Shown: positions 9,910-19,102 of the stretch, piece by piece
How the letters are laid out: the number at the start of each line of letters is the position of its first letter
How positions within the stretch are numbered: position 1 is the stretch's first letter
Origin: JAEUKA01 sp035328405
Lineage (GTDB): Bacteria > Myxococcota_A > Polyangia > Palsa-1104 > JAEUJZ01
NCBI GenBank assembly: GCA_035328405.1
Contig: DAOLIT010000022.1
Coordinates: forward strand, 8,683-72,682
Direction of reading: 5' to 3'
DNA: 64,000 nt
Made by a program: the position numbers and the translations under genes
Notes under the pieces: generated by a model
What the model saw: only the letters and a program-made list of their open reading frames with translations
Told to the model about the DNA's origin: nothing
Database searches by the model: none

Positions 9910-9975
9910 ATGTGCATTGCCGTTGAACTGGCCCCTGCCCGCCGCGCAGATCTCATTAGAGGCGTCCCGAAATGA
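9910..9975 (+). other. Possible 21-codon leader ORF overlapping the actA start
   Basis: An ATG at 9910 opens a 21-residue reading frame beginning MCIAVELAP. Its TGA (9973-9975) overlaps the actA ATG in an ATGA arrangement. There is no good ribosome site before it, while actA has its own AGAGG, so this may be chance. If translated it would couple translation to actA at the head of the respiratory operon. A weak promoter-like pair (TTGCTT at about 9870 and GATAGG at about 9892) lies upstream. Confidence 0.2.
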
Positions 9976-10661
9976 CGAACCAGCCCAGTCGTGACCAACG
10001 CTTTATCTTCCCGCCGTGGACGAATCGAGTGCCTGCAATATCCGTGGCTGCTCTATTGGTCGGGTTTACGTTGTTGATCTTCGGTATGTGGTATTACTTT
10101 TCGCCTCGGCACACGGACGTGGGCTACGAGCCAATCCAGCCCATTCCGTACTCCCACAAGCTTCACGCTGGAGAGCTGGGGCTCGATTGTCGGTACTGCC
10201 ATGTGAACGTCGAGCGCACGGAGTTTGCGACGGTGCCGCCGACACAGGTTTGCATGAACTGCCATTCCAACGTGCAGAAGGATTCGGCCAAGTTGCAACC
10301 GCTGCGCGAGTCGTGGGCCTACGGCAAGCCGGTTCCGTGGGTGCGAGTCCACAAAACCCCAGACTATGCGTATTTTCCACACAGTCGGCACGTCAAGAGC
10401 GGTGTCGGTTGTGTGGAATGTCACGGTCGGGTGGAACGGATGGAGGTCGTGCGCCAGGTTGAGCCTCTCTCGATGGGGTGGTGCTTGGATTGCCATCGCG
10501 ACCCCGCTCCGAGGCTCCGTCCTCTCGATCAGATCACGAACATGGGTTGGGAACCGCCAGGTGACAAGCCGCTCGACGTGCGCCGGCGGGAATTTGGGGA
10601 AAAACTGGCGCAGGAACTCAAAATCTCTCCGCCCACCGACTGTTCCAGGTGTCACCGATGA
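9972..10661 (+). CDS. actA: Alternative complex III pentahaem cytochrome c subunit ActA
   Basis: 229 residues. One N-terminal membrane anchor (about 22-43) is followed by five CXXCH haem c sites: CRYCH (from C73), CMNCH, CVECH, CLDCH and CSRCH at the extreme C-terminus. This is the known architecture of ActA, which relays electrons from quinol oxidation to the monohaem ActE or directly to the oxidase. The motif PYSHKLHAGELGLDCRYCH and the downstream FPHSRHVKSGVGCVECHG are typical of the family. It is the first gene of a 13 kb operon, and its stop overlaps the actB ATG. Confidence 0.93.
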   Translation: MTNQPSRDQRFIFPPWTNRVPAISVAALLVGFTLLIFGMWYYFSPRHTDVGYEPIQPIPYSHKLHAGELGLDCRYCHVNVERTEFATVPPTQVCMNCHSNVQKDSAKLQPLRESWAYGKPVPWVRVHKTPDYAYFPHSRHVKSGVGCVECHGRVERMEVVRQVEPLSMGWCLDCHRDPAPRLRPLDQITNMGWEPPGDKPLDVRRREFGEKLAQELKISPPTDCSRCHR

Positions 10662-13600
10662 AGCCAACACTTCCAAGAAAGCCTGGTTTTGCTCCTGGCG
10701 AGACGGTTTATTTCCGCAGCCAGGACCATGCCGAACAAAGTCCAGCGTTTCGCGAGGCGCTTTCCCGCGAATTGCCGTCTGAAGTTCCGCCCGAGGTTCA
10801 AGATCCACTGAGTCGGCGGTCGTTTATGGGGATCTTGGGGGCTTCGGTTGCCTTGGCCGGAATGGCCGGTTGCCGTCGGCCCGAAGAAAAGATTCTTCCT
10901 TACACCCGCACACCCGAGGATTTGGCCATCGGCCTCCCGACGTACTATGCGACGGCGATGCCGCTTGGGTCTGCGGTCTATGGCCTTTTGGTCGAAAGCC
11001 ACGAGGGTCGCCCCACCAAAATTGAAGGCAATCCGAGCCATCCGATGAGCATGGGGGGCACCAACGCTTTCACGCAGGCGGCGATCCTGGAAATGTACGA
11101 TCCGGATCGCTCGACGGGGCCGCTTGTGGCTGGAAAGGCTTCGGCTGGGGGCGAATCATCTGGAGTTGGTGCACACGGTGGTGAGCCTCCGAAGCCGGTC
11201 CTGTTCGGCATGGAGGCCGCCAAGGGTTTTCTCACAAAGGGCCGAAGCAAGTGGGCTGCCGAGAAGGGGCGCGGGCTGCATTTCTTGTCGGGCGCGCTTG
11301 TGTCTCCGACGCTGCTGGGTCTGCGTGAGCGTTTGCTGAAGGATTGGGCCGAGGCGAAGTGGTGGACGTGGGAGCCGGTTTGCGAGGACTCGATCAAACA
11401 AGGCGGTCGGGCTGCTTTCGGGGAAGACTTGGTCGTCCTTCCAGAGGTCCAAAAGGCGTCGGTGATTTTGTCGATCGGCGCGGATTTCCTGGGGAACACT
11501 CCCGATGGCGTGCGGAATGCCCGGCAGTTTGCAACGAGACGGCGCACAGATCGGCCCAGCGACGAGATGAGTCGCCTGTACGTGGCCGAATCGGCGTGGA
11601 CTGTCACGGGAACGAATGCGGATCACCGGCTGCGGCTGAAGCCGAGCTTGCTTGTGCATTTTGCGTTGGCGCTGGGTGCCGAACTTGCGAAGCGTGGCTT
11701 GGCGTTGGCACCGGAGATTCTCGCGCAGCTTCCCAAGGATGTGCCGGCGGGGATCGACGCGAAGTTTGTTTCAGCGGTCGCAGAGGATTTGAAAAAGGCA
11801 CACAGCAAGGCGCTTATCGTTGTCGGGCGGTCGCTTCCGCCAGGAGTCCATGCGCTTGTCCACGCTATCCATGCAGCACTCGGAGCGGTGGGCGAAACGG
11901 TCGGGTACACCAAACACGGTGATGCTGGGAGACCGCTGGATCGAGATGCTCTGAAGAGCCTTTCGGAAGCACTGGATAAGGGTCAGGTCGAGACGCTTGT
12001 GGTGTTGGGCGGGAACCCTGTGTACGACGCCCCCGCAGATTTGGGCCTCGCTGAGAAGTTGAAAAAGGTTCAGGTGGTTCATCTGGGCCTGTTTCGAAAC
12101 GAAACGGCGCTTCAATCGGCGCTGCATGTGCCGCAAGCACACTTTTTGGAAGCGTGGGGAGATTTGCGTGCAGCAGACGGCACGGCCAGCATTGTTCAGC
12201 CGCTCATCGCTCCTTTGTACAGCGGCTGGTCAGACATCGAGCTGGTCCACTTCATCCTGACGGGTGAGTGGGTGCGGGGATATGAGCTTGTTCGGGACAC
12301 GTGGAGAGGAGTGACTGCGGCAAAACTTCAACCGCTCGCGCCGCCCGTTCTCGAGACGACTGCTGCGCCTGTCGGGGCTGTGCAAAAACCTGGGAAACCG
12401 GGTGCTCCTGTCAAACCAGCGGTACCTGTCAAGCCGACGGGAGCGAAACCTGGAGCGGTTGCGATCGCAGCACCCGCCGAAACACCGCCCCCCGCTGTGC
12501 CGCAAGAAACGATCGCGTTCTTTTTCGACCGTGCGTTTCGCAAAGCACTTCACGATGGGTGGATCGAGGGCACGCCGTACGAGAAGATTCGGCCCCAAAT
12601 CAAGCCGGCGAATGTTGCGCAGGCGCTTTCTGCCGTCTCGGCGCTTCAGTCGAAGCCCTGGGAGATTGAGTTTTTGGTCTCTCCTTCGACCTACGACGGG
12701 CGGTATGCCAATGTGAGTTGGCTTCAGGAACTGCCGGACCCGGTTACGAAACTCGTGTGGGACAACGCCGCCCTGCTGTCTGTCGAAGCAGCCAAGTCGT
12801 TGGGTGTGGAAAAAAACGACATGGTTTCGCTGACCGTACGAGGCCAGACGATCGAGGCGGCGGTGTTTGTCGTACCTGGATTGCCGGCTGGGACGGTGGC
12901 GTTGGCGCTTGGCTATGGTCACGCGGAAAACGCGATCGGAAAAGTAGGACGCGGGGCGGGCTTCAATGCGTACAAGATCCGGCACCTCGATGGACTCTGG
13001 TCCGACGAGGTTCAGATTCAAAAGCTCGGCAAAAAATACGACGACCCGCGCGATTACTGGTTTGGGGACACGACGCATCTCACCGGTTTGGTCACGACGC
13101 AGGACCATTTTGCGATGGAAGGCCGTCCGCTCTTGCAGGAAGCAACGCTTGGGAAGTTCCGCAAACACCCGAGCTTTGCCCAGCACGCGGTTCACCATCC
13201 GCCGCTGCTTGCGCTGTGGGACCCGTACAAGCGGAGTGGTCAGCAGTGGGGTCTTGTCATCGACTTGTCTACCTGCATTGGCTGCGGGACTTGTACGGTC
13301 GCGTGCCAAGCCGAAAACAACGTGCCGGTGGTGGGCAAAAGCCAGGTGCGCAAAGGGCGCGAGATGCATTGGATTCGCATCGACCGCTACTACACGTTCG
13401 AGCCTGTCGCTTTTGACAATGGCCACCGCAAGAAAATCGAGTTGAACGACGAGAACACGCGCATGATGCATCTGCCTGTGCCCTGCATGCACTGCGAGGA
13501 TGCTCCATGTGAGAACGTGTGTCCGGTGGCAGCGACGGCGCACTCGCAAGATGGCCTGAACGACATGGTGTACAACCGGTGCGTCGGGACGAGGTACTGC

Positions 13601-14125
13601 GCGAACAACTGTCCGTGGAAAGTGCGGCGGTTCAACTACCTCGACTATCGCGGGGATGTGCCAGAAGTGGCCAAGTTGGCGATGAATCCAGATGTGACCG
13701 TTCGGTCGCGCGGTGTCATCGAGAAGTGTACGTACTGCGTGCAACGGATTCGGGCCGCACAGCGAACGGCGAAGCTGAAAGACACACAGGGCAGATCGGA
13801 ATTTGTGGCAGACGGGACGCTCGTGGTGGCTTGTCAGCAGGCATGTCCAACCGATGCGATCACGTTCGGCGACATTACGGACCCGAAGAGCAAAATTTCG
13901 GTTGTGCGGAGCAGTCCTCGTCATTACGCGATGCTCGAGGAGATCAACGCCAAGCCTCGGACGACCTATCTCGCGAGAATTCGCAATCCGAACCCTGCGC
14001 TGGAAGCCGAGGAAAAAGAAGAGGGGCACGGCGGGGGTCATGAGCCAGCGGCGGGACATGCTCCGGCAGAGCACGCACCCGCCGGTTCACACAACACGCA
14101 CGAGACTGGAGCAAGCCATCCATGA
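10658..14125 (+). CDS. actB: Alternative complex III iron-sulfur subunit ActB (molybdopterin-oxidoreductase-like/FeS fusion)
   Basis: 1155 residues. A twin-arginine signal (SRRSFMG from S52, then a hydrophobic run ending AGMAGC) targets it to the periplasmic face. The N-terminal two thirds is the molybdopterin-oxidoreductase fold that in ActB carries no cofactor. The C-terminal third is a four-cluster ferredoxin-type domain: CIGCGTCTVAC (from C873), CMHCEDAPCENVCP, CVGTRYCANNCP and CTYCVQRI with CQQACP. The tail is His/Ala/Glu rich. An Ala/Pro/Lys-rich linker of about 50 residues (around 565-615) is inserted in the N-terminal part, which is unusual. The ATG at 10658 overlaps the actA stop. 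Confidence 0.93.
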   Translation: MKPTLPRKPGFAPGETVYFRSQDHAEQSPAFREALSRELPSEVPPEVQDPLSRRSFMGILGASVALAGMAGCRRPEEKILPYTRTPEDLAIGLPTYYATAMPLGSAVYGLLVESHEGRPTKIEGNPSHPMSMGGTNAFTQAAILEMYDPDRSTGPLVAGKASAGGESSGVGAHGGEPPKPVLFGMEAAKGFLTKGRSKWAAEKGRGLHFLSGALVSPTLLGLRERLLKDWAEAKWWTWEPVCEDSIKQGGRAAFGEDLVVLPEVQKASVILSIGADFLGNTPDGVRNARQFATRRRTDRPSDEMSRLYVAESAWTVTGTNADHRLRLKPSLLVHFALALGAELAKRGLALAPEILAQLPKDVPAGIDAKFVSAVAEDLKKAHSKALIVVGRSLPPGVHALVHAIHAALGAVGETVGYTKHGDAGRPLDRDALKSLSEALDKGQVETLVVLGGNPVYDAPADLGLAEKLKKVQVVHLGLFRNETALQSALHVPQAHFLEAWGDLRAADGTASIVQPLIAPLYSGWSDIELVHFILTGEWVRGYELVRDTWRGVTAAKLQPLAPPVLETTAAPVGAVQKPGKPGAPVKPAVPVKPTGAKPGAVAIAAPAETPPPAVPQETIAFFFDRAFRKALHDGWIEGTPYEKIRPQIKPANVAQALSAVSALQSKPWEIEFLVSPSTYDGRYANVSWLQELPDPVTKLVWDNAALLSVEAAKSLGVEKNDMVSLTVRGQTIEAAVFVVPGLPAGTVALALGYGHAENAIGKVGRGAGFNAYKIRHLDGLWSDEVQIQKLGKKYDDPRDYWFGDTTHLTGLVTTQDHFAMEGRPLLQEATLGKFRKHPSFAQHAVHHPPLLALWDPYKRSGQQWGLVIDLSTCIGCGTCTVACQAENNVPVVGKSQVRKGREMHWIRIDRYYTFEPVAFDNGHRKKIELNDENTRMMHLPVPCMHCEDAPCENVCPVAATAHSQDGLNDMVYNRCVGTRYCANNCPWKVRRFNYLDYRGDVPEVAKLAMNPDVTVRSRGVIEKCTYCVQRIRAAQRTAKLKDTQGRSEFVADGTLVVACQQACPTDAITFGDITDPKSKISVVRSSPRHYAMLEEINAKPRTTYLARIRNPNPALEAEEKEEGHGGGHEPAAGHAPAEHAPAGSHNTHETGASHP

Positions 14126-15537
14126 GTGCCGAGAGCAGCGCGGTTGCGGCAGTGCTCGAGCCTGAACCGCTTCTGAACAACAGTCCGAGCTTTGCGGCCA
14201 TCACGGATGTGGTGTGTCGCCCCGTCGAGATCGATGTCAAAAAGACACCGATCGGCTGGATCTTGAGTTTCCTTGTCGCTGTGGGTCTTTTGGGGCTTTA
14301 CGGCGCGACCCTCGCATACCTGGTTGCAACGGGTGTGGGCGTTTGGGGAAACAACAACCCGATCTATTGGGCATGGGACATCACGAACTTTGTGTGGTGG
14401 ATCGGTATCGGTCACGCCGGGACGCTGATTTCGGCGATTCTGTTTCTGTTTCGGCAGAAGTGGCGCACGGCCATCAACCGGTTTGCGGAGGCCATGACGG
14501 TGTTCGCGGTGCTTTGCGCGCTTCAGTACCCGTTCTTTCACACAGGACGCCCCTGGCTCGCGCTGTACTGGTTGCTCCCGTTTCCGAACCAAATGGAGAT
14601 GTGGCCCAACTTCCGCAGCCCGCTTATGTGGGACGTGTTCGCGATTTCGACCTACGGATTGGTTTCCGCGATGTTCTGGTATGTGGGTCTGATTCCAGAT
14701 TTGGCGACGCTCCGAGATCGGGCGAAGACGCGGACGCGCTCGCTGCTGTATGGGATCTTTGCGATGGGCTGGCGGGGATCAAATCGCCACTGGCAGCACT
14801 ATGAGCGCGCCTATCTCATCTTGGCGGGTCTTTCGACGCCTCTTGTGCTTTCTGTTCACTCTGTTGTGTCGTTCGACTTTGCGACCTCGGTGTTGCCGGG
14901 CTGGCACGCGACGATTTTCCCGCCGTACTTTGTGGCAGGAGCGGTGTTTTCTGGCTTCGGTCTGGTCATGACGCTGATGCTTTTGGCTCGCGAGTTCTAT
15001 GGTCTGAAAGACTTGGTCACGATGCGTGTCCTCGAGAACATGAACAAGATCATGCTCGTGACGGGAACCATGGTGGGTTACGCCTACTCCATGGAGTTTT
15101 TCATCGCGTGGTATGGCGGCAACCCCTACGAGCGGTTTACGTTCATCAACCGCGCAGCGGGTCCGTATGCGTGGGCCTATTGGACCATGGTTTCCTGCAA
15201 CGTCATCTCGCCGCAGCTTTTCTGGTTCCGCGCGATTCGGCGGTCGATTCCGGCGATGTTCGTGATCTCGATTTTCGTGAACATCGGAATGTGGTTCGAG
15301 CGGTTCGTGATCATCTCGACTTCTCTGCATCGCGATTTCACGCCCGCTGCATGGGGCTACTTCCGACCGACATGGATTGACGTGAGCATGTACCTTGGCA
15401 CGTTTGGTCTGTTCTTTACGCTGTTCCTTTTGTTCTTGCGCTTCCTACCGATGATCGCGATTTCCGAGATCAAAGGCGTGTCTCCAGCGGCGAATCCGCA
15501 TGCACACGACACGAGCCACGACAAGGAGGCTCACTGA
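14122..15537 (+). CDS. actC: Alternative complex III NrfD-like membrane subunit ActC
   Basis: 471 residues, about ten membrane helices, NrfD/PsrC family. ActC provides a quinol-binding site of complex III in the inner membrane. Typical features are the N-terminal PVEIDVKKTPIGWILSFLVAVGLLGLY segment (shown only in part here as PVEIDVKKTPIGW), the NPIYWAWDITNFVWWIGIG region and HAGTLISAILFLFR, all characteristic of ActC. A His/Asp-rich C-terminal tail faces one side. The ATG overlaps the actB TGA. Together with actF it forms the membrane core of the complex. Confidence 0.92.
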   Translation: MSAESSAVAAVLEPEPLLNNSPSFAAITDVVCRPVEIDVKKTPIGWILSFLVAVGLLGLYGATLAYLVATGVGVWGNNNPIYWAWDITNFVWWIGIGHAGTLISAILFLFRQKWRTAINRFAEAMTVFAVLCALQYPFFHTGRPWLALYWLLPFPNQMEMWPNFRSPLMWDVFAISTYGLVSAMFWYVGLIPDLATLRDRAKTRTRSLLYGIFAMGWRGSNRHWQHYERAYLILAGLSTPLVLSVHSVVSFDFATSVLPGWHATIFPPYFVAGAVFSGFGLVMTLMLLAREFYGLKDLVTMRVLENMNKIMLVTGTMVGYAYSMEFFIAWYGGNPYERFTFINRAAGPYAWAYWTMVSCNVISPQLFWFRAIRRSIPAMFVISIFVNIGMWFERFVIISTSLHRDFTPAAWGYFRPTWIDVSMYLGTFGLFFTLFLLFLRFLPMIAISEIKGVSPAANPHAHDTSHDKEAH

Positions 15538-16106
15538 TGGCCAGGAATGTCGGAGTTGGTTACGAGGACGGTGTGTTTGGCGTGGTCGCCGAATACAAGA
15601 CGCCGGGGGCTCTGCTGGAAGCGGTGAAGACGGTGCGGCAGGCCGGGTTTTCCGTGATCGATACATACACCCCTTTTCCGGTCCACGGAATGGATCGCGC
15701 GATGGGTTTGAAGCCTACGATTCTGCCCTATTTGGTGTTGTGCGGAGGCCTTTTGGGAGTCGGCGCTGCGGTGTTGATCCAGTGGTGGATGAACGCTTTT
15801 GACTATCCGTTCATCATCGGTGGCAAGCCGATTGTTTCCTATCAGGCCTACGTGCCGATTTGCTTCGAGATGATGGTGCTTCTGTCTGCGTTCACGACCG
15901 TGTTCAGTTTGTTTGCGCTGTGCCGGTTGCCGCAGCCCTACCATCCTCTTTTTACTCACGACCGTTTCTCTCGCTTCTCGGACGATGGTTTTTTCTTGGG
16001 AATCGAAGCCCAAGATCCCATTTTCAGTGAGGCGAGGGCTCGCGAGACGCTGGCTGCTGCTGGCGGTACCGAGATCGCGGTCATTCGGGACTTTGCGGAG
16101 ACCTAA
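15537..16106 (+). CDS. actD: Alternative complex III subunit ActD (DUF3341)
   Basis: 189 residues with two hydrophobic helices in the middle (about 57-80 and 100-123). The start GVFGVVAEYKTPGALLEAVKTVRQAGF and the later PFPVHGMDRAMGL are diagnostic of the ActD/DUF3341 family, a small accessory subunit whose exact role is unknown. AAGGAGG lies just before the start, and the ATG overlaps the actC stop by one base. Confidence 0.9.
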   Translation: MARNVGVGYEDGVFGVVAEYKTPGALLEAVKTVRQAGFSVIDTYTPFPVHGMDRAMGLKPTILPYLVLCGGLLGVGAAVLIQWWMNAFDYPFIIGGKPIVSYQAYVPICFEMMVLLSAFTTVFSLFALCRLPQPYHPLFTHDRFSRFSDDGFFLGIEAQDPIFSEARARETLAAAGGTEIAVIRDFAET

Positions 16107-16112
16107 ACGCCC

Positions 16113-16742
16113 ATGCGAAGCCGCAACTTTACGTCTGCAACAAGTGTGTTTCTGTGCGCGGTCGCGCTGTCGGCATGTCGGGGGAATCCGTCAGAAGATC
16201 CCCCGATCCATTGGCAGCGCAACATGTTCACGCAGGACAAGGCGAAGCCGCAGCGGGAGACTTCCTTTTTTGAAGATGGCCGTATGATGCGGCCTCTTGT
16301 GGAAGGGACTCTCAGCCAGAGCGCGCCTGTGATTCAAACTCCCTATTACACGGGGCTCGATGAGCAGAATCGTCCGGTCACCAAGTTTCCCGAACAGGTA
16401 GCCGTGGATGAGACTTTGCTCAAGACTGGGCAGGAACGGTTCAACATCTTCTGTTCCCCTTGTCATGACCGAACCGGACAAGGGAACGGTCTTGTGATCC
16501 AGCGGGCCAACCAGAGGGCGGCGTGGAGCATTCCTTCCTACAGCGAACAGAGACTCCTAGATACACCCGTAGGAGACATCTTTTCGACCATCACGAATGG
16601 AAAAGGAACGATGCGTTCGTATGCCTATCAAGTTCCTGTTGCCGATAGGTGGGCGATTGTGGCGTATGTGAGGGCTCTTCAACGAAGTCAGGGGATCAAA
16701 GTGGAGCAGCTTACCGCCGAGCAGAGGAGTCAACTCAAATGA
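16113..16742 (+). CDS. actE: Alternative complex III monohaem cytochrome c lipoprotein ActE
   Basis: 209 residues. A lipoprotein signal with lipobox LSAC, then a periplasmic cytochrome c domain with one CSPCH haem site preceded by GQERFNIF and followed by DRTGQGNGLV. The axial Met is probably in KGTMRSY. ActE takes electrons from ActA and passes them to the oxidase. The stop overlaps the actF start. Confidence 0.91.
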   Translation: MRSRNFTSATSVFLCAVALSACRGNPSEDPPIHWQRNMFTQDKAKPQRETSFFEDGRMMRPLVEGTLSQSAPVIQTPYYTGLDEQNRPVTKFPEQVAVDETLLKTGQERFNIFCSPCHDRTGQGNGLVIQRANQRAAWSIPSYSEQRLLDTPVGDIFSTITNGKGTMRSYAYQVPVADRWAIVAYVRALQRSQGIKVEQLTAEQRSQLK

Positions 16743-17968
16743 GCGCAACGCACGTGGATCTTTCATCGTCGCGGCTGCATATTCCTCCGGGAACCGCCAA
16801 TCGTTGGGCGATGGTGTTTGGTGGCGTAGGTCTTTTGGGCTTGGCTGCGACCGCGTCGGGTTTCTTTTCGGAAGGGACGCGGATCGATGCGCTGAGTGCC
16901 TATCTGGTTGCGTTCTTTTATGTGCTCACGCTGGGTGTCGGCTGCATGTTTTTTGCGGCGTTGCAACATCTGGTGGGTGCGCGGTGGAGCGTGGTTCCTC
17001 GTCGCATCGCGGAAAACTACGGCGCGTTTTCCCCCTGGCTCATCTTGCTGTTTATTCCGATTGCGGTCTTTGCAAAGGACATCCTCCCCTGGATGGACAT
17101 TGAGAAGATCAAGGACCCCGAATATCGCTCCGCAGTGCGGATTGCGATGGAGTCGAAGACTTGGTATCTGACCGTGCCGTTCTTTTTTGGGCGAGCGGTT
17201 TTGTTCCTGATCTTCTGGGCTCTTTCGGGCATGTACTACTACAAGAAGTCTGTGGAGGTGGATTCCACAGGGGACCCCTATGCCATTCTTCGGCTTCGGA
17301 AACTGGCACCCCCAACCGTGATTTTGTTTGGTCTGACGCTCACGTTTTCTGCGTTTGACTGGTTGATGGGAGTCGATCCGACTTGGGCCACAACGATGTT
17401 CGGGGTCTATGCCTTTTCGGGCTCGATTGTGTCCTCGCTTGCGCTGATTGCGTGTACTGCACGGACGTTGCACGGATATGGATACATGGACGGCGTCATC
17501 AACGATGAGCACTACCATGACCTAGGGAAGCTCGTTTTCGCGTTCACGGTGTTCTGGGCATACATCGCGTATTCGATGTTCATGCTGATTTGGTACGCAA
17601 GCTTGCCCGAGGAAACCGTTTGGTATCGCAAACATTGGGAGAACGGTTGGTCCACGCTGACCTGGACGCTGATTCTTTTGCACTTCGTGGTTCCGTTCTT
17701 CGGTCTCCTGTCGCGAACGGCGAAGCGACATCCGGTTCTGTTGAAGGCATTTGCGGCGCTGTTGGTGGTGATGCACTGGGTGGACTTGTACTGGCTGGTG
17801 ATGCCGCTGTTCCGCGCGCAGATGCGGTTCTCTTTCTATGACTTCGCGGCACTTGCAGGCGCTGCCGGGTTGTTCTTCGGTGTCGCCGCCCGGACGTTTG
17901 GGAAGGCGGCGCTCGTCCCGATCAGGGACCCGCATCTGGCCGATTCATTGGGGTATGACAATGGTTGA
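16739..17968 (+). CDS. actF: Alternative complex III membrane subunit ActF (NrfD-like)
   Basis: 409 residues from the ATG at 16739, which overlaps the actE stop (ATGA); the reading frame stays open further upstream but that overlaps actE. About ten membrane helices. WSVVPRRIAENYGAFSPW, MYYYKKSVEVDSTGDP and LTFSAFDWLMGVDPTWATT are recognisable ActF sequences. It pairs with ActC in the membrane arm; ActF-type subunits usually lack the quinol-site residues of ActC, which was not checked residue by residue here. Confidence 0.9.
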   Translation: MSATHVDLSSSRLHIPPGTANRWAMVFGGVGLLGLAATASGFFSEGTRIDALSAYLVAFFYVLTLGVGCMFFAALQHLVGARWSVVPRRIAENYGAFSPWLILLFIPIAVFAKDILPWMDIEKIKDPEYRSAVRIAMESKTWYLTVPFFFGRAVLFLIFWALSGMYYYKKSVEVDSTGDPYAILRLRKLAPPTVILFGLTLTFSAFDWLMGVDPTWATTMFGVYAFSGSIVSSLALIACTARTLHGYGYMDGVINDEHYHDLGKLVFAFTVFWAYIAYSMFMLIWYASLPEETVWYRKHWENGWSTLTWTLILLHFVVPFFGLLSRTAKRHPVLLKAFAALLVVMHWVDLYWLVMPLFRAQMRFSFYDFAALAGAAGLFFGVAARTFGKAALVPIRDPHLADSLGYDNG

Positions 17969-18281
17969 AACCGGACATGACCATGGAGAGGTTGCGGTAG
18001 ATCAGGAGAAACCCAAAAACCTCCAACTTGTGGTATGGGGCATCGCACTCAGTGTGCTGTTTTTTGGGACGGCACTTTTGTTCAACTCGCTCTTCGTGCG
18101 GTATTCCGACAAGCTGCTTGGTGAAAGGGGTCTTGGGGTTGATTCTCCCAAGCTCCTGGAACAGCGCGTGCTGGAGGAGAAACGGCTGTCGAGCTACGGC
18201 TATGTTGATCAAGCGCAGGGCTCTGTTCACATTCCCATTCAAGAGGGAATGAAAAAAGTGATTGAGGAAAACAAGAGATGA
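17961..18281 (+). CDS. Small single-pass membrane protein of the ACIII/caa3 operon
   Basis: 106 residues from the ATG at 17961 (17955 is also possible), overlapping the end of actF by 8 bases. The N-terminus is His/Asp/Glu rich (VETGHDHGEVAVDQEK), a single helix spans about 23-45, and a charged, helical C-terminal part follows (LLEQRVLEEKRLSSYGYVDQAQG, first half shown). The C-terminal YGYVDQAQGSVHIPIQEGM resembles short proteins found beside cytochrome oxidase genes. Its place between actF and sco suggests an accessory subunit of complex III or an assembly factor. I do not assign actG or actH. Confidence 0.75.
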   Translation: MVETGHDHGEVAVDQEKPKNLQLVVWGIALSVLFFGTALLFNSLFVRYSDKLLGERGLGVDSPKLLEQRVLEEKRLSSYGYVDQAQGSVHIPIQEGMKKVIEENKR

Positions 18282-19102
18282 GTTCTTCGTCTCGAGTGTT
18301 TCTGGCAGGTGTCTTTGCGGTTGCGCTGGGCGTTTCTTCGCTGGCGCGGGCCGAGCAGGAAGTTCCCAAGGAACTTCAAGGCATCTCCATTGAAGGAACA
18401 CTTGGTGCCAAGGTCTCACTCGATGTTCCGTTTGTGGACCACACAGGCAAGCCGGTAAGGCTTCGGGACTATTTTGTGTCCGGGCGGCCTGTGGTGTTGG
18501 TTCTGGGGTACTACAGCTGCCCTGTGTTGTGTTCGTTGGTGCTCAATGGTTTGCTGGATGGGATGCGCTCGCTTGGGTTTGTACCCGGTCGGGAGTACGA
18601 GATTGTTTCGCTGAGCATCGATCCGAAGGAAACGCCCGCGCTGGCAACCGGAAAGCGCGCGGTGTATTTGAAAGCGCTCCATCGGGCACTTGCTGACCAG
18701 GAACGGAGTTGGCCTTTTCTGACCGGAGCGGAAAAGGACATCGGTCAGGTTGCCGACTCTGTTGGTTTTCGTTTTCGCTATGACCAAGAAGGGAAACAGT
18801 GGGCGCACGCGGCAGGGATTTTTGTGGTAACGCCTGATGGCCGTCTTTCGCAGATCTTGTACGGGGTACAGTTTTCCGAACGGGATTTGCGGCTTGCGCT
18901 GGTTGAAGCGTCTTTGGGGGGAATTGGCAGTCCGCTGGATCGGCTGCTGTTGTGGTGTTTTCACTATGACCCCAAGGATCGAAAGTACTCCATTGCTTCG
19001 ATTGCGCTCGTCAGAGTCGGCGGGGTCGTGACCGTCCTGTTTTTGGGAGCGTTCCTTATTGCTGCGTGGCGGAAAGACCGCCGCGCTCAGGTGAACGGAT
19101 GA
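18278..19102 (+). CDS. SCO1/SenC copper chaperone for cytochrome oxidase
   Basis: 274 residues. Signal peptide ending SSLARA, then a thioredoxin-like fold with the copper motif CPVLC (in YYSCPVLCSLVLNG) and the distal His in QWAHAAGIFVV. A C-terminal membrane helix (about 246-264) with a basic end anchors it. SCO proteins deliver copper to the CuA site of subunit II, whose gene follows directly with overlapping start and stop. Placement and motifs fit this role completely. Confidence 0.92.
   Translation: MSSSSRVFLAGVFAVALGVSSLARAEQEVPKELQGISIEGTLGAKVSLDVPFVDHTGKPVRLRDYFVSGRPVVLVLGYYSCPVLCSLVLNGLLDGMRSLGFVPGREYEIVSLSIDPKETPALATGKRAVYLKALHRALADQERSWPFLTGAEKDIGQVADSVGFRFRYDQEGKQWAHAAGIFVVTPDGRLSQILYGVQFSERDLRLALVEASLGGIGSPLDRLLLWCFHYDPKDRKYSIASIALVRVGGVVTVLFLGAFLIAAWRKDRRAQVNG

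Noticed and set aside
12230..14074. A 614-residue open frame antisense to actB
   Set aside because: Arg/His-rich low-complexity shadow of the actB codons, no family similarity.
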